64,000 bases of DNA from Lantana camara (Eukaryota > Streptophyta > Magnoliopsida > Lamiales > Verbenaceae). This document shows, in pieces, positions 24,398 through 35,186 of the stretch (the stretch's first letter is position 1; each line of letters starts with the position of its first letter). The notes below the pieces were generated by a model that was not told the DNA's origin, ran no database searches, and saw nothing but the letters and a program-made list of their open reading frames with translations. The position numbers and the translations under genes were made by a program. The DNA is taken from NCBI GenBank assembly GCA_037501455.1, contig CM074857.1, forward strand, positions 30,834,001-30,898,000, read 5' to 3'.

Positions 24398-27325
24398 TGT
24401 AACGACCCATCTTTCGGAACAGGTAAAACGTGTGGGAACGTCCGAGAGTATATGTTATATTCGTTCGATGTATTAATTGCTATCTATTTGCTCTTAATTG
24501 CCAAATTCTCCAAAGTATGAGTACTTAATTGAATTTTATTTGACTTTAGATGTTACTAATTCAAGAGTATGATCATTCAATTGCATAAGCCTTATAACAT
24601 GGGGGATTAAAATTTAATTAGCTTTTTTAAAGTCAAGACATACTTTATGACTCATGCATTTTAATTAATGTTGTATACTTTTAATAAAAATCCTTGTCTT
24701 CCATTTCATTCCATAAATTTCAAGAGACAAAGTTCATCTTCTTCCTTCCCAACTCTCATCTCACGTACACCACCACCATCCTCACACCTTCATCTCAAGT
24801 TCATTTCTTCCAAATTTAAGGTAGAATTCATGCTTCTCTTCATGCATAAACATATCTCCATGGTTTAATTCTTGCATAAACATGAGTTTAATGCATGGTA
24901 TGAGTATATTTCCATGGAAGCTAGGTTATGGAGGAGAATTATATAGCAAAGCATGTTAGGAGGAAGTGTTAGAAGTAATTATGTTAGAAATCATGTGCTT
25001 GGATGAATTCAAGAAGCTATCATGCATGATTCATAAGTAGGGAAAGCTTGAGGTTCATTAATGGAGATTGATGGGTTTTGAGGTTGATGATGATGAATAT
25101 TAGCATGAGTTCTTGATATATATTTGCTCTTTGAATTGTTCCTAAGTGTGCTTTGGTGTGTAGTGGAATGAATACACTTGATTCTAGTTATAGCTTGGCA
25201 AAATTGGATGATTTAGGTGATCAAATTGCTTCCTTTCCATTCCTCCCCTGTTTTCCCCTGTTTTTGCTCGTTTTTCTGCAGTAAATACACTACCCGGCCG
25301 GGTAAAATCATGAAGAAAATCTACCCGGGCGGGTAGCCTTGTCCAGACGATATTCTGGACTGTTTTTCCCCGGCCGGGGAATTTTTACCTTAAACTTTAC
25401 CCAGCCGGGTACCCCATTAAATGAACTCGGATTGAGCTGATTTTTGGACCACTGAAACTAATTTAAGTTTAGAGAATTCTCCAATTGGAATCACCTTAAA
25501 ATCATTTTTGAGAAGGGAGATATGATCGATCCAAAATTGTGTCGCCAAATTGTCGGGAATCTGCATTCAACCAACTTTGCACCTATGCCATTTTTGATAC
25601 ACTTTGAACTAAAATTTGGGCTATATATGGTTGGAAATCTCTATTTGTCTACTTTCATTTCCATCAAACAAAACTTAATTCTGACTTCTCAATCTTAAGA
25701 TATACTCCGTTCTTTACAGCTTGCGCGTTTGGGAAAAACTGTCAGCTTTGCCAAGTTTTGCTTAAATGCTCATTTCTTGCCATTTTCATCATTTTTTTCC
25801 ATTTATTGAATCTCGTATGTGATATAAATTCCTTATTTCAAGTGTAAGTGCTCTTATATAAGTATATTGTTTTACTAAAATTGCATGAAAGATGCCTAAA
25901 CTTGCCCTAAGTGATCTTTAATGTGATAGTTAATTCTTAAAGTTCCATGATTGCTCATATTTGTCATTCCTTGCATAATTATAGTCTCATTGCGTATGAA
26001 TCTATATTTATATCATTTCATGACATTGTTTTACATCGCCGAGCATCTCTAGTTGGTTCGTTTGAGTCTAATGTCAACCGTAATCATGTCTTTTGTTCAT
26101 GTGATCCTCCCAAGGACCTGATGGTTTAGATTATATCTTGTTTTGGTCCTCTTTTGTCGAGGTGGTCAAGGTGAGGATATTCTCTTGCTGTAATCAATAC
26201 TATGGCTTGCACGATTTGATTGTTCCTCACCCGACCTATTATACATATATGTATTATGTATTAAATAAGCCATTGCCTACTATTTTTCCGGTTTTACCGG
26301 AAAGGATATTCCTAATACCAAATGAGTTATATATATACGTTTCTCAAGCGTGTGTTCATGAATCTTGATTGAAAATTGAAAAAGGTATCTTGCATGCATT
26401 GCATAACGAGTGCTTGTCTTGTGATTGTTGGGCCCGAGACAACGTGGCTTAGGGGATCCGGGAAAGCATAGGGCTGACGGTGAACCTACTCTGCGACCTC
26501 TATGGGTGTACGTGCTATCTTCGGAGGTAGTGGATATCACGTATTACCTGTGACCCGCTTCGGCCGAAGGAGCATAGTACCGAAATGGGCTATGACTCGC
26601 GTGTTCTTGGATGGTTAGGGCGTAATTAACCCTTCCATCACCCGGAGGAAGAAGGATGGTTTCTTGAATTGTTATTGTTCTTGTATTGTGAAGTAAGGTT
26701 GGAGAACGGGTATAACTCGGTACCCATTGATTGCTTGAAAACCCTTAACCCGATATACGCCTTATTATCGTAATGAAAATGATTGTATTGTAAAATGGGT
26801 TATATCCGATCGAGGCGAAGTGTTATTGTTATTGTTATTGTGCATTGCATCTCTTATTATTGCATTAATTATAACTTGTATATTGTTATCCCTCGCCAGT
26901 CACTCGACTGACCCTCTTTCCCTTTCCTTCTTGTTCCTTCGTATTGATTGCAGGTTTTGAGGTCGACTAGGCGGCGGGTTGTCTAGCTTTCTTTCGAGTC
27001 AAGTCCTAATCGTGATGCTTTCTTATATGATAGTGGCATGTGATGGAGTTACAAACTTATATATTGTATTACTTTTGATATGTTAGTTGTGAATTTTATT
27101 TATGTAAATTAGTTAATATTGAGCTCTTAAATTGTTGTTTACTTGATAAGTTGTTTCCGCTATGCGCTTAATTGTTATTAATCGTCTGTATAGCGCCGCC
27201 TAGATAGGAGTGGTCTTGAGTGTCTCCCGTTCGCTAGCTCTTAGCACGTATATGGATTTTCCATTTCATATACGTGTTGAGTTCTAGTGCTGGGGATGTG
27301 ATAGCTCCTCGTTCGGGGCGTCACA
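24398..27325 (+). repeat. 3' LTR of the nested element
   Basis: 2928 bp, nearly identical to the 5' LTR, followed directly by the aaggc duplication and the interrupted exon. Confidence 0.93.
25291..25411. repeat. Cluster of four CG-rich palindromes in the 3' LTR
   Basis: tacccggccgggta, ctacccgggcgggtag, ttccccggccggggaa and tacccagccgggta, matching the cluster at 20935-21056 with one change in each of the outer motifs. Confidence 0.8.
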
Positions 27326-27855
27326 AAGGCCTTCTCGTTTGCCGCCTCGCTCCATTGCTATGACGAGGCTCAAAAAGTTTTCAACTTGGCTATTGAGCAA
27401 TTAATTCATAAGGGCTTGGCAGACGCCTCCTCTCGGGGGGGCGTTCAGATATGGGGTTGAGACTCAACGAGCGCTGCGAGGAGGAGGAGGAGAGAGATGA
27501 GGATCCTGAGGCTAATTTGGTTGACTCGGAGTACAACTTTATAGTTAAGCTCCTTCAAGATGAATACATGGCGGCTCATCCTGTGGAGGAAGTGCCTCAA
27601 ACGGAGCAAAACGAGGGGGCTAATGATGTCGTATCTACCCTCGAAGGCCCTCAGAACCCCGTGCCTCAGGAAAACACCCCCATTCCTACTACTGAGCATG
27701 CCCCTGCCTCAGAAAATGCACCTGCTCTGCCGGTCGAGGGTGCCGAGCCCGTAGCTCCACAAGCCCAAGAGCCTGTTCCGCAAGCGCAAGAGCCTATTGC
27801 CCCTGCACAGCACGAGGTGGTGAATCTTGAGGAAGATGTAACTGCAACCGCTTGA

Positions 27856-28925
27856 AGTTCCTTTCTGCCTTCCAAACAATTCCCCTTGTACTTTTTATGT
27901 TTTTGAAATGGATTCTAGGGGCCATGGTGCCCTTGTTTTGTAATTTTTGTACTCCTTGCTTTATCAATGAGGAATTTCCCTTTCCATGACTTGGTGTCTT
28001 TTACTCTATGCTTTGTATTCTTACTTTGCGCTTGCTTTATCAAAATCTTGTAATGTCTTAAGATTCTGAGTAATAAGATAAGTAAAAATATCGTAAAACT
28101 TGGAAAATTTTGTTAAGTCTTTGAATACGATGAGGGTTTTACTTTGGAATGCCCTTGTTCCGGACTTGTGAAAATTTTGCTAAGCATAGTGAAAAGGGTC
28201 TGCGGTGAGCCCTTGACTAACACGAGGGTCCGGTTTTGAGGATACCCTGGTTAGGGACTTGCAGAAATTTGCATAAGAGATCCTCCCCTGTGGGGTGTAG
28301 CTTGATCAAGGTATGCAATGAGTTCTAATTTCGAGCGTTGGGCGCTTGGTCGGCGAGCAACCTGGGCTTACTAGAACATTCGTATATGCACATTAGGTTC
28401 TACACTGCTTTTCCAAGTGCTTGTTCAGGACCGCTCGTGAGCTGATTGCGAAAGCTTACGGGAATGGGTTTGACCTTCGTTCTTTGCGAGCGTGAGGTGC
28501 ACGGGCTGAGCTCAAGAGCATTGTTGGTCACTTAGGAATTTTAACAAGTCATCATAAACGCAAGGGTCTAGACTTGTGAAAACTTGTCTAAAAGTTTTCC
28601 ATCCTAGTGCTTGAATGCAAGGGGTTCCTGTTGCGAGGGTCCCATTTTAGAGGGAGCCCTGGCCGGGAATTGTGAAAACTTGTCTAAAAGTTTTATCTCA
28701 ATTGTTCGAGTGCTATCTGGCAGCGTGACCGGTTAGGCTCTTTCTTATCCTAAGAGCCACCGCTTGATTAATACCCTGGGGGGTGGACCCCCTGTGTTGG
28801 CGTTGGGCTCGCGGGGAAGGTAATCTCCTCCCCCCCCACTGCACCTGACCTGGTAGCAACCATGGCTTGAAAGGCAAAGGGTGTTTGTTTTTCAACTAGC
28901 GAAGAAGAGAGAAGATTGGAAGTGG
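27856..28925. other. Repeat-rich non-coding part of the Tat-like derivative
   Basis: Follows the accessory gene stop. Contains diverged repeats of the type cttgtgaaaacttgtctaaaagtttt with gagggtc motifs, related to the cleaner tandem array at about 61395-61775 in the second Tat-like element. Pol would be expected to lie to the right of this; it is absent. Confidence 0.6.
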
Positions 28926-28942
28926 TTTCCCACAGACGGCGC
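28926..28942 (-). other. Primer-binding site of the Tat-like derivative
   Basis: On the minus strand GCGCCGTCTGTGGGAAA starts 6 bases inside the right LTR. The GCGCCGTCTGTGGGA context is common after 5' LTRs of plant gypsy elements. I do not assign a specific tRNA. Confidence 0.7.
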
Positions 28943-28948
28943 AAAAAA

Positions 28949-29805
28949 TGATGGCTCTGGATTTAGTAGGTCAGATTCCGATCACTTTAGAATTTGTTGA
29001 TGTGAGGAAACCAGCTGATAATCACCAGAAAAGTTGGGGGTTCTACCTGCTAGGACAAACACCGAAACAAGGTCAGAAGGCCAAGTTGGGGGAACTGGGG
29101 GTGATTCCCAGTTTGGCTCTCCGACGCTCAAGTCAGATGGAGATCTGAAAGAGAATACAAGCAAAAATGCGAAGTTATAGTGATGAAGATTGCTCACCGT
29201 GAAAGAGATGGAGTTAAGTATTTATAGTTGAGGGTCAGCGAACCCTTAGTAATTTGTTCCCTTGTGGTCCTGTCCTAATGTCGCCTTCACATGTGGCGCA
29301 ATGAGAAGAAACCTAGAAGGAATCTCCTGCAAAAGCTGGTTTAACAGGTGGTGTGGGCGACGGTGGTAGGTGCGCGGACACGTACGGGTGTCAGAGAGCC
29401 GTTTTGGGGGTTGGTAACGAGAGCTGGGAGCACGCTCGTGTCGACCTTATGCCTGATGGGCTAGTGGTTCCGCTTTAGGGATTAACGCCAAGGCTTCGTG
29501 GTGAGGGGGAGCTTAGCCCCCTAAGTCAGTTTGCGTACGGAAGGAGACCAAGCGTGGGAACGCTCGGGGTAACTCCCTTAGTGAACTTAGATTTGGCCTT
29601 TGCAGCATAAAGAGCGATCGTTGGTGAACGGTCATGCCAGTTACGTGTAGCGTAACGAAGATGACACATGTCCTTCAAGGATCCCAGTACTCCGACGGAG
29701 ATGACGCTCGGAAGAGATCCGTTTTTAGGGGATTGATTAGCCGTGTGTCAGCTGCTAATGGTGCCACGTGTCAAAACGTGGGCCGAGCGTGTTTCGCCCC
29801 CATCA
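28949..29805 (-). repeat. Right LTR (5' LTR in element orientation) of the Tat-like derivative
   Basis: 857 bp. A minus-strand TATA box (ctataaatac, plus strand gtatttatag at 29218-29227) gives the promoter direction. Its last 331 bp are also the left end of the tandem duplication at 29475-35731. Confidence 0.9.
29218..29227 (-). promoter_or_regulatory. LTR TATA box, minus strand
   Basis: CTATAAATAC on the minus strand. The same box occurs in the left LTR (about 16519) and as cctatttatagg at 57112-57123 in the related LTR. Confidence 0.65.
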
Positions 29806-30203
29806 TATAGAATCAATAAAAGTAAAATAGAAATTATAATTTTTTTTTTTAATTTAAAATCTATTTTATGAATTTTTGTATATGATTGAGTGTTTATGAT
29901 GTATGAACACAAATATGATACAACATAATTTAGTTTTTAAATTTAACAAGTAAGAAGCATCTGCCATGTTACACGCCACAAATATGACACTACACGATAA
30001 TACGTTTAGAACTATTTATGCATCATAAATGAGTGTCAATTTAAAATTATAAGTTTTTATTTTTATATGTGAAAGTGTCCATTAAAAAATTAAATTTCTA
30101 TTGAGGTTTCACTATTATATTTAAAATTAAAAAATTCATGTTCTAAATAATTTTATTTTAACAATTCAATTATTAAAAATATTTAGACAAATGATATATT
30201 TAA

Positions 30204-30481
30204 CAGTTAATCTCTTTTTGCACCCCAATTTTTGTAAAATTTTATATTTTAGTACTCAACCTTTAAAATTTTATACTTTAGTACCCAATCTTTGAATTTG
30301 ATTGTACTTAATTACCCCATTTTAAATCCAACCAATATGAAAATGACACTTATCATTTTCTTATTAGCTGGGGGCACTTAAGTGTAACAAAATTCAAAGG
30401 TTGGATATTAAAGTGTAAAATTTCAAATGTTAGGTTAACGTGTAAAATACCCAAAAATTGAGATGCAAAAAAGATTAACCC
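30204..30481. mobile_element. MITE, Mutator-like, 9-bp TSD (copy in duplication A)
   Basis: 278 bp with terminal inverted repeats of the gttaatctctttttgcacccc / gatgcaaaaaagattaac type. Flanked by perfect 9-bp duplications tatatttaa (30195-30203 and 30482-30490). Same family as 56588-56817. Confidence 0.85.
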
Positions 30482-30585
30482 TATATTTAATGTGCAAGAC
30501 ATATTATTTTTACTGGTTAGTATTTTTTTATTTTTTTTATGAAACCGGTCAAATGGACCGTGGGGAGATTAAGGAGATCCCCTGC

Positions 30586-31076
30586 TCATATCAACGAAGA
30601 ACGAAAGGTAGAAAGATTCAAGTCAAGTGTCAAGCAAGGCAAACATGCAAAAATGCCCGCAAAAGAGATAAGGTATGAACAACATTGGACAATTAACAAA
30701 ATAAATTTAGTCCCATTCGAGGATTGATTATTGGCACCCGACATAATTACGACAATCGAGTTAGCAGCTAGGTTCCAAATCACGCAAGCGAGTCATCCAC
30801 CAAATACTCAGCAAGATCCAGACTAACATCGATCGATGGCTTATTCCCAATTCGAACTGATGAAAGAAACTTGCTACTTAAAACATGATTTGCACTAACG
30901 ACAATGTCTTTGAAACAAACTTTATAAAAGACGATGCCCAAAGAACTAGACAAAGCATACGAGGGCATAGGGACAATGTCTTCAACCGAAAGGTTACAGC
31001 ACAAATCATCAGGCCAACGCTTAACATCCCATTTTCGCATCCAAACTTGTTTATTCCAATGACTTAAAATCTGCAA
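30586..31076 (-). pseudogene. Unrecognised minus-strand coding-like sequence, copy A
   Basis: Two minus-strand frames together give about 160 residues (HWNKQVWMRKWDVKRWPDD near the start, SLDLAEYLVDDSLA, then a hydrophobic FILLIVQCCSYLISFAG segment that could be a membrane helix). In copy B (33692-34210) a related frame runs DDSLAVIWNLVANSIVVIMS without the break, so the reading frame differs by a single indel between copies. I do not recognise the family; a reticulon-like membrane protein was considered but is not supported. Likely a gene or LINE-linked relic. Confidence 0.35.
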
Positions 31077-31324
31077 AAAAAACGGCCATACCCCTCAGGC
31101 CAAGTAGTGGCAATGTAATAATTATTAAAAAACCAGAACTTTCAGTACGATACCTGTTGAAAAATGTTGATCTCTAATTTAGGAGTATTAAGATTTTTCC
31201 TCGCCCTATGTAGTTGTTGATAGACCTGAAACATGCTACAAGCAGGGGCAGCATTAAAAAATCAAAGATAGCATAAATGCTAAAATCATCAAATTTGCTC
31301 TCCATTAAGATTTAATGCGTACGC

Positions 31325-31480
31325 TTGATAGTCCCCACTTATCAACAATTATCAAACCTTTGATCTCAAGTATCATGTGTTGTGGAAATTCCCAATGACC
31401 TTAGGTATCAACTGCGAAAGTTGCAAGCCGATCAGCAAGTTGGTTTCTCTCGCAATAAATATGTGTCAGCTTCACTTGCA
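31325..31480 (-). pseudogene. C-terminal RNase H remnant of another LINE, copy A
   Basis: The minus strand reads VKLTHIYCERNQLADRLATF, one stop, then HWEFPQHMILEIKGLI and a terminal WGLSSVRIKS stop. This fits the last part of the RNase H (RVT_3) domain of plant LINE polyproteins, where a basic residue and Asn-x-x-Ala-Asp motif (NQLADRLA) is conserved. The copy-B equivalent is at about 34432-34587. Confidence 0.5.
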
Positions 31481-32049
31481 TACATGGTTCGCTGTCGCGG
31501 TCGTGGGAAACGGAACGGAGAATACCGTTCCAGTTCCATGACACCGTTGCGGAATGGTCACGGCTATTTTCGGAAAGGAGGCTATTTTTATAATAAATAT
31601 AGTTAATTAATACATGAATATAAATAGAAATTCATTCATTATTATACGATAAGTAAACAAGCTTATATTAGAAAATATTTCATATATATATGTATTATAT
31701 GATGCAATCAATTACTAATATTTTTATCATGAGTAATGGCATAGATAAACATAATTTGGTAAGTTAACGCTTAATTCAAGATTATTCTACAATATAATTA
31801 TCATTAAAATAAATAAATTTAAAATTATTGAATCATTAATAAAAAATTATTAATCAAATACTAATGTTAGTCATATAATTTTAATCAATTAAATATTATT
31901 GTTATATAAAAATGGTTTAGCTCAAAATTTCTAAACATGTTAGTAATTATTAATTCCAAAAAAAGTTCAATACATGAAAAATGTGGCCCATTAACTCTTT
32001 CAATATGTTTAGCCCAATAATTATTCTTTTTTTTTTTTTTTGTTGACCA

Positions 32050-32580
32050 CCAGCCCGAGCAGCTACAAACTAAGAAGTATCAGCGAGAACAACGTCCGAA
32101 ACAAAGGACGGGATGTCCGACGAACCTACGCAGGCCGAAGCCATATTACGAGCAAGCTTGTGGGCAGCCAAGTTTGCACCACGTCTAGTAAAGGAAAAGC
32201 AAATATCACTAAAGCAGGAGCATAAGAGCTTCACATCCGAGATAATGTTCCCAATGTCGGATAGATTCTCGTCCGTGGCAAGGATGTCGTTAATCACGTT
32301 CAAGCAGTCCCCCTCGATGATAACGTGTTTCCACCCAAAGTCCCTTGCGAGACGAACAGCAGCCACAGCATCAAGAGCCTCCACCACCAAGGAATCAACG
32401 GAATGTCTTCTCCTATCCGTTTCCTACCCAAGACACAAATTGAACTCATCCCGCGCGATAACTCCGATGCCAATAGAGTTATCCTCAGCGAAAACCGCAC
32501 CATCAAAATTGACCTTGATCCGCCCCCTCTCCGACTTACTCCACTTAACAGCTTTGGGAATTCGTTGTAGCAGAACCAGC
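32050..32580 (-). pseudogene. LINE 3' end fragment (RNase H), copy A
   Basis: Minus strand: INVNFDGAV-type start (KVNFDGAVFAEDNS), then EALDAVAAVRLARDFGWKHV, IIEGDCLNVINDI and FTRRGANLAAHKLARN, the D-E-D layout of an RVT_3 RNase H. A frame break lies near 32420. The T-run at about 32029-32041 on the plus strand is the LINE poly(A) tail. The fragment stops at the duplication junction 32580. Confidence 0.8.
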
Positions 32581-33304
32581 TTAGGGATTAGCGCCAAGGC
32601 TTCGTGATGAGGGGGCTCCCTAAGTCAGTTTGCATACGGAAGGAGACCGAGCGTGGGAACGCTCGGGGTAACTCCCTTAGTGAATTTAAGTCTGGCCTTC
32701 GCAGCATAAAGAACGCTCGTTGGTGAGCGGTCATGGCAGTTACGTGTAGCGTGACGATGATGACACGTGTCATTCAAGGATCCCAGTACTCCTACGGAGA
32801 TGACGTTCGGAAGAGATCCGTTTTTAGGGGATTAATTAGCCGTGTGTCAACTGCTAATGGTGTCACGTGTCAAAATGTGGGCCGAGCGTGTTTCGCCCCC
32901 ATCATATAGAATCAATAAAAGTAAAATACCAATTATAATTTATTTTTTTTAAATTTAAAATCTATTTTATGAATTTTTGTATATGATTGAGTGTTTATGA
33001 TGTATGAACACAAATATGATACGACATAATTTAGTTTTTAAATTTAACAAGTAAGAAGCATCTGCTATGGTACACGCCACAAATATGACACTACACGATA
33101 ATACGTTTAGAACTATTTATGCATCATAAATGAGTGTCAATTTAAAATTATAAGTTTTTATTTATATATGTGAAAGTGTCCATTAAAAAATTAAATTTCC
33201 ATTGAAGTTTCACTATTATGTTTAAAATTAAAAAATTCATGTTCTAAATAATTTTATTTTAACAATTCAATTATTAAAAATATTTAGATAAATCATATAT
33301 TTAA

Positions 33305-33581
33305 CAGTTAATCACTTTTTGCACCCCAATTTTTGCAAAATTTTATATTTTAGTACTCAACCTTTAAAATTTTATACTTTAGTACCCAATCTTTGAATTT
33401 GATTGTACTTAATTACCCCATTTTAAATCCAACCAATAAGAAAATGACACTTATCAATTTCTTATTAGTTGGGGGCACTTAAGTGTAACAAAATTCAAAG
33501 GTTGAATATTAAGGTGTAAAATTTCAAATGTTAGGTTAACGTGTAAAATTCCCCAAATTGAGATGCAAAAAAGATTAACCC
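33305..33581. mobile_element. MITE, Mutator-like (copy in duplication B)
   Basis: Duplicate of the MITE at 30204-30481 carried along by the segmental duplication; its flanking 9-mers are slightly mutated. Confidence 0.8.
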
Positions 33582-33691
33582 AATATTTAATGTGCAAGAC
33601 ATATTATTTTTACAGGTTAGTATTTTTTTTTTTTTTTTTTTTTTATGAAACCGGTCAAATGGACCGTGGGGAGATTAACGAGATCCCCTGC

Positions 33692-34210
33692 TCATATCAA
33701 CGATGAACCAAAGGTAGAAAGATTCAAGTCAAGCGTCAAGCAAGGCAAACATGCAAAAATGCCCGCAAAAGAAATAAGGTATGAACAACATTGGGCAATT
33801 AACAAAATAAATTTAGTCCCATTCGAGGATTGATTATTGGCACCCGACATAATTACGACAATCGAGTTAGCAACTAAGTTCCAAATCACGGCAAGCGAGT
33901 CATCCACCAAATACTCAGCAAGATCCAGACTAACATCGATCGATGGCTTATTCCCAATTCGAACTGCTGAAAGAAACTTGCTACTTAAAACATGATTCGC
34001 ACTAACGACAATGTCTTAGAACCAAACTTTATAAAAGACGATGCCCAAAGAACTAGACAAAGCATACGAGGGCATAAGGACAATGTCTTCAACCGAAAGG
34101 TTACAGCACAAATCATCAGGCCAACGCTTAACATCCCATTTTCGCATCCAAACTTGTTTATTCCAATGATTCAAAATCTGCAAAAGAAACGGCCATACCC
34201 CTCCGGCCAA
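33692..34210 (-). pseudogene. Unrecognised minus-strand coding-like sequence, copy B
   Basis: Duplicate of 30586-31076. Here the break between the two parts is shifted: a stop after KVWF (about 34016) replaces KVCFKDIVVSANHV in copy A, while the downstream part (33910-33692) is joined in one frame. No function assigned. Confidence 0.35.
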
Positions 34211-34767
34211 GTAGTGGCAGTGTAATAATTATAAAAAACCAGAAATCTCAGTACGATACCTGTTGAAAAATGTTGATCTCTAATTTAGGAGTATTAAGAT
34301 TTTTCCTCGCCCTATGTAGTTGTTGATAGACCTGAAACATGCTACAAGCAGGGGCAGCATTAAAAAATCAAAGATAGCATAAATGCTAAAATCATCAAAT
34401 TTGCTCTCCATTAAGATTTAATGCGTACGCTTGATAGTCCCCACTTATCAACAATTATCAAACCTTTGATCTCAAGTATCATGTGTTGTGGAAATTGCCA
34501 ATGACCTTAGGTATCAGCTGCGAAAGTTGCAAGCCGGTCAGCAAGTTGGTTTCCCTCGCAATAAATATGTGTCAGCTTCACTTGCATACATGGCTCGCTG
34601 TCGCGGTCGTGGGAAACGGAAAGGAGGATACCGTTCCAGTTCCATGACACCGTTGCGGAATGGTCACAACTATTTTCGGAAAGGAGGCCATTTTTATAAT
34701 AAATATAGTTAATTAATACATGAATATAAATAGAAATTCATTCATTATTATACGATAAGTAAACAAG

Positions 34768-34770
<3 letters not shown>

Positions 34771-34828
<58 letters not shown>
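34771..34828. repeat. (TA)n microsatellite, expanded in duplication B
   Basis: About 28 uninterrupted TA units. Copy A at about 31668-31690 has only a short TA run at the same place. Confidence 0.9.
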
Positions 34829-34835
<7 letters not shown>

Positions 34836-35186
34836 TATATATATATATTATATGATGCAATCAATTACTAATATTTTTATCATGAGTAATGGCATAGATA
34901 AACATAATTTGGTAAGTTAACACTTAATTCAAGATTATTCTACAATATAATTAACATTAAAATAAATAAATTTAAAATTCTTGAATCATTAATAAAAATT
35001 ATTAATCAAATACTAATGTTAGTTATATAATTTTAATCAATTACATATTATTGTTATATAAAAATGATTTAGCTCAAAATTTCTAAACCTGTTAGTAATT
35101 ATTAATTCCAAAAAAAGTTCAATATATGAAAAATGTGGCCCATTAACTCTTTCAATATGTTTAGCCCAATAATTATTCTATTTATT

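Larger units (their letters stand above)
20045..27325 (+). mobile_element. Nested non-autonomous long-LTR Ty3/gypsy element
   Basis: 7281 bp with LTRs of 2924 bp (20045-22968) and 2928 bp (24398-27325), TGTAAC...GTCACA ends, and a perfect target duplication aaggc at 20040-20044 and 27326-27330. The interior is only 1429 bp and holds a broken gag plus the first residues of a protease region; RT, RNase H and integrase are missing. LTRs differ at only a few dozen positions by eye (about 1%), so insertion is recent although the element cannot move alone. Long LTRs, iMet primer and two-knuckle gag suggest a Tekay/Del-type chromovirus origin; this lineage call is inference. Confidence 0.93.
17688..27855 (+). 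pseudogene. Antisense accessory gene of the Tat-like element, three exons, broken by stops and by a 7.3-kb insertion
   Basis: Exon 1 is 17688-18780, exon 2 18892-19529, and exon 3 19638-20044 continuing at 27331-27855. Introns have gttaga...ccag and gtatgt...gcag borders, at exactly the places seen in the homologous gene at 58295-61121. Exon 1 has the acidic N-terminus (VEEFAREVEEMASQ), a Lys-rich segment (KKAKKSKGPAKGKAKA) and the PF04195-like core, here scrambled by a TAA at 17874, a short deletion near 18210 and frameshifts. Exon 2 is open and ends with a Ser/Glu-rich and basic stretch (SRKRKRMPD, nuclear-localisation-like). Exon 3 is a Lys/Glu-rich coiled coil ending in a Pro/Ala/Gln/Glu-rich tail, with a frameshift near 27445. 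The nested element interrupts exon 3 at FCHSKA; the following codons resume after its right duplication at 27331. Biochemical function is unknown; gene23 of maize Grande is the nearest known analogue in position. Confidence 0.85.
16245..29805 (-). mobile_element. Tat-like Ty3/gypsy derivative without gag-pol, retaining an antisense accessory gene
   Basis: LTRs at 16245-17102 (858 bp) and 28949-29805 (857 bp) have TGATGG...CCATCA ends and are flanked by a perfect 5-bp duplication tatag (16240-16244 and 29806-29810). Orientation is minus: the primer-binding site lies inside the right LTR (28926-28942) and the polypurine tract inside the left LTR (17103-17117, read on minus), and the LTR TATA box reads on the minus strand. 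After removal of the 7286 bp added by the nested insertion, the element is about 6.3 kb. No gag, protease, RT, RNase H or integrase motif is present. The interior holds a plus-strand, intron-bearing gene and a repeat-rich stretch. It must have been mobilised in trans by a relative such as the one at 56842-64000. Confidence 0.9.
29475..32580 (+). repeat. Tandem segmental duplication, copy A (3.1 kb)
   Basis: Starts inside the Tat-like LTR (ttagggattaacgcc) and ends inside LINE RNase H coding sequence (gcagaaccag). The junction with copy B at 32580/32581 joins gcagaaccagc directly to ttagggattagcgcc. Contents: 331 bp of LTR end with its tatag target repeat, AT-rich DNA, a MITE, an unrecognised minus-strand coding-like stretch, an RNase H remnant and 0.5 kb of LINE 3' end. 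Confidence 0.9.

Noticed and set aside
30586..31076. Reticulon-like membrane protein
   Set aside because: A hydrophobic YLISFAG-like segment suggested it, but the paired hydrophobic hairpins of the family could not be found.
32113..32607. Plus-strand open frames of 160-185 residues (also 35235-35792)
   Set aside because: They are shadows of the LINE RNase H coding sequence on the minus strand.
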